Source: RGIG8124 sp045130665
GTDB lineage: Bacteria; Bacillota; Clostridia; Christensenellales; CAG-917
DNA length: 64,000 bases
Assembly: GCA_045130665.1 (NCBI GenBank)
Contig: JBGUQC010000002.1
Coordinates: 141,133-205,132, forward strand
Direction of reading: 5' to 3'
The notes under the pieces were generated by a model, which did no database searches, was not told the origin of the DNA, and saw only the letters and a list, made by a program, of their open reading frames with translations. Below, piece after piece: positions 23,067-31,417 of the stretch (position 1 is its first letter; every line of letters begins with the position of its first letter). Position numbers and translations under genes: made by a program.

Positions 23067-24584
23067 ATGGAGAAAATAGCGGTAATCGATCTAGGTTCTA
23101 ATTCAGCAAGAATGGTATTAGTTAACATCTTAGACGGCGGTCATTTTGTTGTATTTGATGAACTGAAAGAGACTGTTCGATTAGGTCAAGACATGGATTG
23201 GGATGGTTTTATTAAACCACAAAGAATTGCACAAACAATTAAGACCTTATCTATGTTTAGACGTCTTTGTGATGCAAACCATGTTGAAAAGATATTTGCA
23301 TATGCAACAGCAGCAATTAGACGTGCAAAAAATGCAAAAGGCTTTTTAGATGAAATTGCCATGACTTGTGGTATTAAGGTTAAAGTTCTTTCAGAAGAAG
23401 AACAATGTCAATTAATATACCAAGGCGTAATTAATTCTATGGATATCCCAAAGGGATTAATTATGGAAATGGGTGGTAGCAGCACAAACTTAATTTACTA
23501 TAACAGAAAAAATATAGTTCACTTTGTATCACTTCCATTTGGTGCAGTAACCTTAACAGATATGTTCAAAGGCCAAGCAGATACACCAGAGGAAAGAGCA
23601 AAGAAGATGGAAGAATATGTTGCTCAAGAAATCGGCAAGATTTCATGGATTCCTCAAGTTGAAGCAGATATCCAATTCATTGGAGTTGGTGGTGCATTCA
23701 GAAACTTAGGAAGAATTTCAAGAATGGTTAAAAAATACCAATTCTCACAAACTCATAACTACGAAGTACCAATTAAAGAGTTCGAGGCAATATACGAACA
23801 AATCAAGAAACTTGATTTGAACTCCACAATGAAGATTAAAGGATTATCTAGTGGTAGAGCAGATATATTCCCAAGTGCACTCGCAATTATGAGAGGAGTT
23901 CTTGGAAAGCTTCAACAACAAAAGATTGTTATTTCTGGTTGTGGCTTAAGAGAAGGTGTTATGTTCCGTTATTCATGCCCACAAATCGTTGAGAAGCCAC
24001 TTCAAGATGTTTTAGGACATAGTATCGAAACACAAGTTAAATACTTTGATATAAACGTAGAACATGCACAGCATGTTTATGATTTATCTATGATCTTATA
24101 TAAACAACTCAAGGTGTTACACAAGATGCCAAAGATGTATCTTAAGGTATTAAGAGTTGCAGCATACTTACATGATGCAGGTATGAGAATTAAATACTAT
24201 AACCACCATGCACATTCTTGCTATATGATTTTAAATAGCAACTTGTATGGTATTTCTCATAGAGAACTAATTTGTGCTGCTTTTGTTGCAGCAGGTCATA
24301 GAAAGGGCTCAGATATCGATGAGATGGAGCTTTCAAAGTATAAAGATATAATTACCCCAGAAGATGTACTTTGCATTAGAAAGCTCGCAGTAATCCTTAG
24401 AATCGCAGAAAGCTTTGATAGAAGCATGAGTGGTTTAATCCAAGGATTAAAGTGCGATGTTTTAGGAGACAGTGTCATTATTAAGACAGAGTCTGAACAA
24501 GATTGTACACTCGAGGTTAAAGATGCACTTACTGCTGCAGGCGAGTTCAAAGCAGCATATGGTAAACATCTAGAAATTTTATAA
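23067..24584 (+). CDS. Ppx/GppA-type phosphatase with HD domain
   Basis: A 505-residue exopolyphosphatase/guanosine pentaphosphate phosphatase family protein. The N-terminal actin-like fold has IDLGSNSARMVL (phosphate-1), EEEQCQLIYQGV and MEMGGSSTNL (phosphate-2). The C-terminal HD-type region has YLHDAGMRIKYYNHHAHSCYMIL and AAGHRKG. It degrades polyphosphate or pppGpp in the cytoplasm. The length is like Clostridia and E. coli Ppx with the extra HD domain. It is one base upstream of maf, in the same transcript. Confidence 0.88.
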   Translation: MEKIAVIDLGSNSARMVLVNILDGGHFVVFDELKETVRLGQDMDWDGFIKPQRIAQTIKTLSMFRRLCDANHVEKIFAYATAAIRRAKNAKGFLDEIAMTCGIKVKVLSEEEQCQLIYQGVINSMDIPKGLIMEMGGSSTNLIYYNRKNIVHFVSLPFGAVTLTDMFKGQADTPEERAKKMEEYVAQEIGKISWIPQVEADIQFIGVGGAFRNLGRISRMVKKYQFSQTHNYEVPIKEFEAIYEQIKKLDLNSTMKIKGLSSGRADIFPSALAIMRGVLGKLQQQKIVISGCGLREGVMFRYSCPQIVEKPLQDVLGHSIETQVKYFDINVEHAQHVYDLSMILYKQLKVLHKMPKMYLKVLRVAAYLHDAGMRIKYYNHHAHSCYMILNSNLYGISHRELICAAFVAAGHRKGSDIDEMELSKYKDIITPEDVLCIRKLAVILRIAESFDRSMSGLIQGLKCDVLGDSVIIKTESEQDCTLEVKDALTAAGEFKAAYGKHLEIL

Positions 24585-24585
24585 T

Positions 24586-25134
24586 ATGAAGATCATATTA
24601 GCATCTAGCTCTCCAAGAAGAAAAGAATTGATGGAGAGTGCGGGATTAAGCTTTGATATTATAACATCCAGCGTAGATGAGAATGTGACATATACATCGC
24701 CAGAAGATTTAGTTACAAAACTAAGTATCAAAAAGGCACAAGCAGTTGCAAAGGATCATAAAGAGGATATTGTAATTGGTGCAGATACAATAGTTGAACT
24801 AGATGGCGAGATAATAGGAAAACCAAAAACAAAAGAACGTGCTGTCGAGATGCTAACAAAAATGCAATCTAGATGGCACAGTGTCTATACAGGTGTAACA
24901 TTATGTTACAAAGACACAGCAAAAACATTTGTTGTGCACTCTAAAGTTAAATTTCATAGCTTAAGCAAAGAGGATATTTTATCTTATGTAAATGAGGTCA
25001 ATGTTCTAGATAAGGCAGGAGCATATGGAATACAAGACGGAAGAGTTGTAGACACATATGAAGGTAGCTATACAAATATTGTTGGGCTACCAATGGATGA
25101 ATTACTTGAAGCATTAAAGGAAATGGAGAAATAA
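24586..25134 (+). CDS. maf: Maf family nucleotide pyrophosphatase
   Basis: A 182-residue Maf protein. The signature ILASSSPRRKELMESAG is at residues 4-20, with KAQAVAK, IVIGADTIVELDGEIIGKPK and the C-terminal YTNIVGLPMDEL. These enzymes hydrolyse non-canonical or modified NTPs (dTTP/UTP or m7GTP types) and affect septum formation. It is placed between ppx and an mreB-like gene; Bacillus also keeps maf near mreB. No gap to the next gene (stop 25134, start 25135). Confidence 0.95.
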   Translation: MKIILASSSPRRKELMESAGLSFDIITSSVDENVTYTSPEDLVTKLSIKKAQAVAKDHKEDIVIGADTIVELDGEIIGKPKTKERAVEMLTKMQSRWHSVYTGVTLCYKDTAKTFVVHSKVKFHSLSKEDILSYVNEVNVLDKAGAYGIQDGRVVDTYEGSYTNIVGLPMDELLEALKEMEK

Positions 25135-26133
25135 ATGGCAGGTATTGAACTATCTATTGATTTTGGATCCAAATACATAACGATCTGTCAAAGAGGCGTA
25201 GGACTGGTTCTTAGGGAACCAGCAGTTGCTATTGTTACAAAGGTTAGAGAGCATTACGAGATTAGAGAAGCTGGCTATAGAGCAGAATCATTGATAACAA
25301 ATGCTATCGGTGGCGCTAAGATGGTCTCTCCTATTAGAGAAGGCGTTATAGTAGATGATGAAATGTGTAAATTATTAATCACATTCTTCTTAAAGAAGAT
25401 TTTGCCAAATACTATATTCCATCCAAAGGTATCTGCTGTAGTTTCTATTTCCTGTTCCATGATTAACTCTGAAAGAAAAGCTGTTGAAAAAGTTTTAACA
25501 GAATGTGGCATTAGAGACATAACCTTAGTTGAGTCTCCTTTATCACTTTTAGCTTATACACAAAGTATCGGCGGATTATTCCTAGATATCGGTGGTGGAA
25601 AGACAGAAGTTGCCACAGAAACAACACATGGTATTTCATCCGCATGTTCAGTAAATATTGCTGGAGATGCTTTTAACAAAGCAATTGTAGACAATATACA
25701 AAGGATTTATGGTATTAAGCTCGGAGATTATACCGTAGAGAGACTTAAAAAGAGTGCACTTTCATTCTATGCTAATGATGAAGGTAAATATCAAGTTAGT
25801 GGTTCAAGCACAGAAGGAACACCAAAGAGCCAAATTGTATCAGCTGGAGATCTAAGAGACGCAGTTGTTCCATTGGTAGATAACATTATCGAGGTTGTCA
25901 TGTCTGTTCTTAACACAACACCACCAGATTTAGCAGCAGAAATTTTAAGAAAGGGAATCTTTATCTCTGGTGGAAGCAGCAAGATACCAGGAATTGTAGA
26001 GTATATTTCATCATCGTTGTCACTGCCAGTTACAAGATTAGAAGACGTAGATAACGCCGTAGCTCTTGGAGGCTTGAAATTTTTGGAGGATAAATCACTT
26101 TTAAGTGATATGCTTGGCGTAAGATTAGATTAA
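25135..26133 (+). CDS. MreB-like rod-shape actin homologue
   Basis: A 332-residue actin-fold protein. Phosphate-1 is LSIDFGSKYITI, phosphate-2 FLDIGGGKTEVA, and the adenosine motif ISGGSSKIPGI. The segment GVGLVLREPAVAI corresponds to the membrane-proximal N-terminal loop of MreB. It is diverged from typical MreB (DFGSKY instead of DLGTANT), so Mbl/MreBH-type or a specialised paralogue is possible. It polymerises on the membrane to guide cell-wall synthesis. No mreC/mreD follow, which is unusual for a primary mreB. Confidence 0.8.
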   Translation: MAGIELSIDFGSKYITICQRGVGLVLREPAVAIVTKVREHYEIREAGYRAESLITNAIGGAKMVSPIREGVIVDDEMCKLLITFFLKKILPNTIFHPKVSAVVSISCSMINSERKAVEKVLTECGIRDITLVESPLSLLAYTQSIGGLFLDIGGGKTEVATETTHGISSACSVNIAGDAFNKAIVDNIQRIYGIKLGDYTVERLKKSALSFYANDEGKYQVSGSSTEGTPKSQIVSAGDLRDAVVPLVDNIIEVVMSVLNTTPPDLAAEILRKGIFISGGSSKIPGIVEYISSSLSLPVTRLEDVDNAVALGGLKFLEDKSLLSDMLGVRLD

Positions 26134-26149
26134 TTTACGGAGGCTTATT

Positions 26150-27001
26150 ATGAACTCACCAAAAGATACCTATATGTTAAGTAATGGCGTGAAGATTCCA
26201 TGCATTGCTTATGGCACGTACAGAGCAGAGAATGGAAGAGAATGCGTTGAGGGTATTAAATGTGCAATAGCCAATGGCTATAGACACATAGATACCGCAG
26301 AGTTCTACAACAATGAAGAAAGCGTTGGACAGGGTATTTATGAAAGTGGAATTAGTAGACATGATATCTTTGTTACAACAAAAGTTTGGAACACTCACCA
26401 AGGATTTAGAACAACAATAGATGCATGTGAAGGAAGTCTCCAAAGATTAGGCTTGGAGTATATAGATTTATATCTTGTTCATTGGCCAAAACCATTGGCA
26501 TTTAGAGAAGATTATCCAGAGAAATTTTATGATACTTGGAGTGCAATGGAGAGGCTTTATCATGACGGAAAAGTAAGGGCAATTGGTGTTTGTAATTGTT
26601 TAACTTCTCACCTTAAAGATATCATGAGATTTGCACAAGTAAAACCTATGGTTTTACAAAATGAAATACATGTTGGTTGGATGCAATCTGAAGCAACAAA
26701 AATGGCAAAGGAATTTGGTATGGTTATAGAGGCTTGGGCACCATTGGTTAAGGGCAGAGTTTTCGGTATGGAACCACTAAGTTCACTTGCATATTATTAT
26801 GGAAAAACTGAAGCACAAATTCTCTTAAGATATTTGCTTCAAAAGGATATAATCCCACTTCCAAAATCAGTGCACGAAGACAGAATTAAAGAGAATATTG
26901 ACATCTTTGATTTTGAATTAGCACCAGGAGATATGGCTAAGTTAGATGCCTTTGAAGGTGTTGGAAGAATTGGTAGAGATCCAGATAATCTAGAATTTTA
27001 G
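26150..27001 (+). CDS. Aldo/keto reductase
   Basis: A 283-residue AKR family protein. The catalytic tetrad can be placed: Asp in HIDTAEFYNNE, Tyr in the same motif, Lys in VTTKVWN and His in YLVHWP. NADPH-binding segments PLPKSVHEDRIKENIDIFDFEL are at the C-terminus, as in the 2,5-diketo-gluconate reductase-like group. It reduces aldehydes or ketones. It begins 16 bp after the mreB-like gene with site GGAGG and precedes a sugar-kinase gene, suggesting carbohydrate metabolism. Confidence 0.92.
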   Translation: MNSPKDTYMLSNGVKIPCIAYGTYRAENGRECVEGIKCAIANGYRHIDTAEFYNNEESVGQGIYESGISRHDIFVTTKVWNTHQGFRTTIDACEGSLQRLGLEYIDLYLVHWPKPLAFREDYPEKFYDTWSAMERLYHDGKVRAIGVCNCLTSHLKDIMRFAQVKPMVLQNEIHVGWMQSEATKMAKEFGMVIEAWAPLVKGRVFGMEPLSSLAYYYGKTEAQILLRYLLQKDIIPLPKSVHEDRIKENIDIFDFELAPGDMAKLDAFEGVGRIGRDPDNLEF

Positions 27002-27036
27002 TTAGTTTTGCCTTTAGGCAAATTGGAGGATATAAA

Positions 27037-27993
27037 ATGTATTATGTAGGAATAGACGTTGGCGGCATGTCTTTGAAGGCTGGCATTGTTGATGACGAGG
27101 GAAAAGTATTATTCAAGAAAGCTGTTAAAACTACACCAGGCAGGGCAGGAGAGCTAATTGTTGGAGACCTTGCCGAGCTTATTAAAGATATTATTTCTGA
27201 ATCAAAGATTTCAGAAAAAGAAATTGCTGGAATAGGTATGGGATTCCCAGGATCAGTTTGGGATGAAAAGGGTGTTGTAAGATATTGCTGTAACATTAAT
27301 TTAGTAGATATTCCTATGGTAAAAATGCTCAAAGAAAAAGGCATAAATTATCCAATTTTTATATCCAATGACGCTAATTGTGCTGTATTAGGCGAAGCCT
27401 ATGTTGGCGCAGCAAAAGGTGCAAAAAATGTTGTGTTAATCACTATTGGTACAGGCCTTGGAACAGGTATATTTGTAGATGGTGTTTTACTCACTGGAAA
27501 TAGATCCGCAGGAGCAGAGGGTGGACACATGCAAATCAATATTGGAGGAGCAAAATGTGGCTGTGAGAAGAAAGGTCATTATGAGGCTTATGCTTCAGCA
27601 ACAGCACTCCTAAGACAAGCAAAAGAAGCATGTGAAAAACATCCAGAATCTTTAATGAATGATTTATTTAAAAAGCATGGATATGAAGGATACTGCATTT
27701 TTAATGCAGCAGAGCAAGGAGATGAGACCGCAAAGAAGGTAATTGCTAAGTTCGTTAAGTATGTTGGTATGGGCGCCGTATCTCTTTGTAACTTATTCTA
27801 TCCAGAGTATTTCTTAATTGGTGGCGGTATTGCTAATAATGGACCATTATTTATTCCACAATTGCAAAGATATATCTCTCGAAATGTTTATGGAAATAAA
27901 TATAATCCAAAGATTAAGGTTCAAGCAGCTGAACTTCTAAATGATGCTGGAATTATAGGCGCAGCTTGTTTAGTCATGAATAGGGCAAAATAA
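27037..27993 (+). CDS. ROK family sugar kinase (glucokinase-like)
   Basis: A 318-residue ROK protein. The ATP motif is GIDVGGMSLKAGIVD, the substrate motif SNDANCAVLGEAYVGAAKG, and IGTGLGTGIFVDG follows. The E-G-G-H motif (AGAEGGHMQI) is present. The zinc loop reads KCGCEKKGHYEAYAS, so the usual final Cys is replaced by His. It probably phosphorylates glucose or a related hexose. A small hairpin (TTTGCC/GGCAAA) and GGAGG precede the ATG. Confidence 0.9.
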   Translation: MYYVGIDVGGMSLKAGIVDDEGKVLFKKAVKTTPGRAGELIVGDLAELIKDIISESKISEKEIAGIGMGFPGSVWDEKGVVRYCCNINLVDIPMVKMLKEKGINYPIFISNDANCAVLGEAYVGAAKGAKNVVLITIGTGLGTGIFVDGVLLTGNRSAGAEGGHMQINIGGAKCGCEKKGHYEAYASATALLRQAKEACEKHPESLMNDLFKKHGYEGYCIFNAAEQGDETAKKVIAKFVKYVGMGAVSLCNLFYPEYFLIGGGIANNGPLFIPQLQRYISRNVYGNKYNPKIKVQAAELLNDAGIIGAACLVMNRAK

Positions 27994-28021
27994 CTTTATT
28001 TTCCTAAGATGTTATTATATG

Positions 28022-28050
28022 TTGAATGTCCCATATATTAGTGGTATAAT
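28022..28050 (+). promoter_or_regulatory. Promoter of the MDR dehydrogenase gene
   Basis: TTGAAT (28022-28027), 17 bp and an extended -10 TGG-TATAAT (28042-28050). Confidence 0.78.
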
Positions 28051-28074
28051 ATCTATTGATATTGAGGGAGAAAA

Positions 28075-29046
28075 ATGAAAGCTTGGAACGTTGAAAACAT
28101 TGATTCAATTGAATTAAAAGAATCCACATTAGATAGAAAACCTGGAGAGGTTAAATTAAAGGTTGCTAGATTTGCTATGTCTGCAGGCGATGTTACTTAT
28201 TTTGCTGGTGAACATGGCGATGTAACTATTCCAGGTCATTCTGCAGTTGGATTCGTTTCTGAAGCAGACAAAGATTTTGGTATGCCAATGGGCACCAAAG
28301 TCGCTGTAAGCCCATTTATTGAGGTGGATGATGAAACTGTTGAGGTAATGGGTATAGATAGAGATGGCTTCGCAAAGGATTTCGTTTGTGTGCCAGCAGA
28401 TAATGTATTTGAAGTCCCAGAAAACATTGCAGATGAAAAATTAGTCTTTGCAGACTATATTGCTATTGCAAATAAGGCATTTAATACTATTAAATTCAAT
28501 AAGGGTGAACATGTTGCTATTATTGGAGCAGGTACTCTAGGCCTTATTCTCGCTCAATTAGCTTTGTATTATCAAACAATACCTATTTTAATAGATTATG
28601 ATGTAGACAGACTTGAAACAGCTGCACATTGGGGAATTTACTATACAGTTAATCCAACCTATGACAATTTGGATCAAAAGATCCAAGAGCTCACAGGCGG
28701 ACGTATGTGCGAGTTTGCTTTCTATGCTTCAACTAATATTCCATTTAATACTGCAATGCGTTTGGTAAAGAATAGCGGTGAAGTTATCATGGCTGGATAT
28801 ACAAATAAAGCTGCAAGTCAAGTTGATATGAGAATGGTTCTAAAGAAACAATTAAAGATTACAGGTGTTTCCAACGGAAAAGGTTCATTCTCAACTGCAA
28901 TTAACATGCTTGCAAATGATGTCATTAAGATTGATGGATTGGTTGGTAAACATTACAAGTTTGAAGAATTTGAAGAAATGTTCAGACATATTTATGAATA
29001 TCCATTACAATATAATAAAGTAATAATAGATATCCAAAGATTATAA
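28075..29046 (+). CDS. Medium-chain dehydrogenase/reductase lacking zinc ligands
   Basis: A 323-residue MDR-superfamily protein. The Rossmann motif is GAGTLGLILAQLAL and the C-terminal half keeps the alcohol-dehydrogenase fold (GGRMCEFAFYAST, SGEVIMAGYT). The catalytic zinc set is altered: the first Cys is Ser36 (AMSAGD instead of C-x-x-D), and the G-H-E motif is G-H-S (54-56). The four-Cys structural zinc loop is absent. A zinc-independent oxidoreductase or a divergent sugar-alcohol dehydrogenase is likely. It is monocistronic with its own promoter and terminator. Confidence 0.8.
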   Translation: MKAWNVENIDSIELKESTLDRKPGEVKLKVARFAMSAGDVTYFAGEHGDVTIPGHSAVGFVSEADKDFGMPMGTKVAVSPFIEVDDETVEVMGIDRDGFAKDFVCVPADNVFEVPENIADEKLVFADYIAIANKAFNTIKFNKGEHVAIIGAGTLGLILAQLALYYQTIPILIDYDVDRLETAAHWGIYYTVNPTYDNLDQKIQELTGGRMCEFAFYASTNIPFNTAMRLVKNSGEVIMAGYTNKAASQVDMRMVLKKQLKITGVSNGKGSFSTAINMLANDVIKIDGLVGKHYKFEEFEEMFRHIYEYPLQYNKVIIDIQRL

Positions 29047-29053
29047 AAAAAAG

Positions 29054-29076
29054 TGGCTGCATCAAGCAGCCATTTT
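29054..29076. terminator. Bidirectional terminator
   Basis: TGGCTGC (29054-29060) pairs with GCAGCCA (29066-29072), flanked by an A-run and TTTTC. It serves the MDR gene and the converging DUF4364 gene. Confidence 0.88.
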
Positions 29077-29078
29077 CT

Positions 29079-29624
29079 TTAATTATCAATCAAGGTGTCG
29101 TAAATTTGTTCGTACATCTTACTTGCTTTATCTACCCAGTTTTTGTAAATATACTTTGCAATTTGTCTGTTAGAAACAACAAGTTTCATTTCCATTAATG
29201 TACTGGAATCATTATTAATTTTCATTAATACTGTGTACGAACCATCTGCATTTTTAGAGTAGTCACAGAAGTAAGATTGTCTCTTTCTATAACGTAATCT
29301 ATTTTCCTTTGCAAATGATGTAATTTCTTCACGAATATGGCTTGGTATTCTTGTAAAGAATAAAGATAAACAAGCTATTCCATCTTGAGTGATATTTAGA
29401 CACTCACTTTTTGGTACTTTGTAAATCAAATTAGTTTCGATTAACTCGCCTAAATATTGCTTACATTCCATATAAGTGAGCCATGTATTATCAGAAGAAC
29501 ACATATCAAGAACCGTAGCCTCGGCAAGAGGTATTCCCATTTGTTCAAATACGAATAAAATAATAAGCTTTTGTGTCTTACTATCCATTGGTACTGGTGA
29601 TGAAGTTTGAGAATATAGATCCAA
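29079..29624 (-). CDS. DUF4364 family winged-helix protein
   Basis: A 181-residue protein of the DUF4364 type. The N-terminal half looks like a winged helix (TQKLIILFVFEQMGIPLAEATVLDMC, TYMECKQYLGELIETNLI, LNITQDGIACLSLFF). A C-terminal beta-rich part follows (GSYTVLMKINNDSSTLMEMKLVVS). It is a probable transcription regulator of unknown target. The start is a TTG, chosen because AGGGGG lies 8 nt upstream (29633-29638); an ATG at codon 13 is the alternative. Its promoter overlaps a palindrome, consistent with autoregulation. Confidence 0.75.
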   Translation of the reverse strand: MDLYSQTSSPVPMDSKTQKLIILFVFEQMGIPLAEATVLDMCSSDNTWLTYMECKQYLGELIETNLIYKVPKSECLNITQDGIACLSLFFTRIPSHIREEITSFAKENRLRYRKRQSYFCDYSKNADGSYTVLMKINNDSSTLMEMKLVVSNRQIAKYIYKNWVDKASKMYEQIYDTLIDN

Positions 29625-29645
29625 AATAGTGTCCCCCTAATGATG

Positions 29646-29682
29646 TGAAATAAATAATATCATTGCTGATATTACATTTCAA
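29646..29682 (-). promoter_or_regulatory. Promoter with overlapping palindrome
   Basis: On the minus strand TTGAAA (29677-29682), 17 bp and TATTAT (29654-29659) make a good promoter for the DUF4364 gene. Over it lies a two-part palindrome: AATATCA (29656-29662) with TGATATT (29667-29673), and TGAAAT (29646-29651) with ATTTCA (29676-29681). The repeat covers the -10 and spacer, as an operator would. Confidence 0.6.
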
Positions 29683-29687
29683 GGATA

Positions 29688-29739
29688 CTTTTAAAAAAAT
29701 TAATACACCACAAAGTCTTGTGGCAAAAAGTTATCCACA
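29688..29739 (-). other. Weak terminator and a DnaA-box-like site
   Basis: CCACAA (29708-29713) pairs with TTGTGG (29718-29723); on the minus strand a U-rich stretch follows, so it may terminate the M20 peptidase transcript. Next to it TTATCCACA (29731-29739) is a perfect DnaA box. Only one box is present, so no origin is claimed. Confidence 0.4.
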
Positions 29740-29776
29740 CACTAGGATTATTGGGAAATTTTGGAAAAATACCCGC

Positions 29777-31252
29777 TTAGTTACACATATTTTCAAGACA
29801 TCTCATGAAGAAGATGGTTCCGCGCTTAAGGTTATCTTTGGAGCATCTTTCGTTAATTCCATGGATTCTAGCCTGGTCTTCTAAGTCATAGACAAATGGA
29901 TCGAAACGGAAAATATCATTTGTAAGTGGGTAGTAGAATCTAGCATCAGATGCTGCAATAAACATGTATGGAGCAACGAAAACATCATCAAATGATTCGT
30001 AAATACTCTTTTCAAGATTCTTGTAAGCATCAGCTTCAACATTAGCTTCTGGAGAGGATGGTGAATTAGCTATTGAGCGAACTTCAACATCTGGTCCAAG
30101 GACTTTATGAATGTGCTTTTCAACATCCTCATATGTGTCAGTTGTGAGCATACGATAATTAATGTTTGCACGAACTGTTGAAGGAATTACATTCCTTGCT
30201 TCAGAACCCCAAAGCATGGTTGTAGCAAATGTTGTACGAACCAAAGCACTGGTCATAGAACTTGCTTTTGTGAATATGAATTTGACTAAATTTGGGAGTA
30301 CATCTCTGTTGGTTAAAGCGAACTTGAAAATGGCACCTAAAGCAGAGCCTCCAGCTTGTTGTCCAAGAGCTTTTACAGTCTTCTTTGTAAGGTTAGTCCA
30401 TTTTGCTGGCATAAGGTGTTTTTCGAGTTTATTAATAGCTTTTCCAAGTAGTGCATCAGCGGTAGGATTTTTTGGATTTGAAGCATGCCCACCATGGTGA
30501 TTTACAACTAATTCTAAATCACCGTTACCTTTTTCTGTTGCGCCAATTAATGCTACCATATGTGGAACACCAAAAATTGAACCATCTGCAACAGCGCCAC
30601 CTTCGTCTATGACGAATTCTGCTTTAATACCACGTTCTTGTAAGAATTTACAGATATTGTATGCACCCATAAATGATGTGCCTGGTTCTTCATCGTGGCC
30701 GAAACAGAGATAAATATCTCTCTTGTAGTTATCACCTTTTGCAAGCTTCATCTCAATTGCCTCAAGTAAACATAGCATATGAGATTTCATATCTTGAGAA
30801 CCACGTCCATAAATAAAACCATCTTCAGTGATTTGGCCACTGAATGGAGGATAATCCCAGCCATCTGCTGGTGCTGGAACAACGTCCATATGTGAGAGGA
30901 AGATACCAGGTTTTAAGGATGGGTCTGTACCTTTAATGTAATAGCAAAGAGAGAAGCCTTGGATTATATTTTTTTCGGCAACTTTATGGATGTTAGGATA
31001 TGTTTTTTCAAGCCAAGCATGCATATCATAGAAGGCTTGCTTATTATCAACATATTCTTCAACCATTGAAATGGTTGGAATTTGAACTGCTTCAGATAAA
31101 TGTTGAGCAATTGTATCTACATCCAACTCAGGATCTTCTAGTTTTTCTGGATGGTTATTCTTTGGTCTGTTGCATATAGCTCTAATGACAAGAATAGGCC
31201 ATGTAATTAGTAAAACAATAAAATCAAATAGTACGCCAAAAAATGTTTTCAT
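29777..31252 (-). CDS. M20 family metallopeptidase, membrane-anchored
   Basis: A 491-residue M20/ArgE/DapE-family protein. A hydrophobic N-terminal anchor (FFGVLFDFIVLLITWPILVI) precedes the catalytic domain. Metal-site motifs are LSHMDVVPAP, GRGSQDMKSHML and CFGHDEEPGTSFMG; the lid domain includes HHGGHASNP. The layout and size are closest to the PM20D1/carboxypeptidase S-like subgroup with its membrane anchor. It should hydrolyse a peptide or N-acyl-amino-acid bond using two zinc ions. No clear ribosome-site anomaly; the start Met begins the hydrophobic stretch. Confidence 0.88.
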   Translation of the reverse strand: MKTFFGVLFDFIVLLITWPILVIRAICNRPKNNHPEKLEDPELDVDTIAQHLSEAVQIPTISMVEEYVDNKQAFYDMHAWLEKTYPNIHKVAEKNIIQGFSLCYYIKGTDPSLKPGIFLSHMDVVPAPADGWDYPPFSGQITEDGFIYGRGSQDMKSHMLCLLEAIEMKLAKGDNYKRDIYLCFGHDEEPGTSFMGAYNICKFLQERGIKAEFVIDEGGAVADGSIFGVPHMVALIGATEKGNGDLELVVNHHGGHASNPKNPTADALLGKAINKLEKHLMPAKWTNLTKKTVKALGQQAGGSALGAIFKFALTNRDVLPNLVKFIFTKASSMTSALVRTTFATTMLWGSEARNVIPSTVRANINYRMLTTDTYEDVEKHIHKVLGPDVEVRSIANSPSSPEANVEADAYKNLEKSIYESFDDVFVAPYMFIAASDARFYYPLTNDIFRFDPFVYDLEDQARIHGINERCSKDNLKRGTIFFMRCLENMCN

Positions 31253-31417
31253 AGTTCCTCTCGCTTTTTTATTGATAATTTAGTGTATATCAAATTTAAC
31301 GATTTTTCAATATTCAACCGTGCTCAATATGTCGCAAAGAGCTGGTTTTTATTGACTTATACATAGTTATGTATTATTTTTATAGATACAAATATAATTA
31401 CGCATATGGGGATAATT

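Noticed and set aside
29625..29776. Replication origin suggested by a DnaA box
   Set aside because: Only one box, no dnaA/dnaN genes and no AT-rich unwinding cluster.
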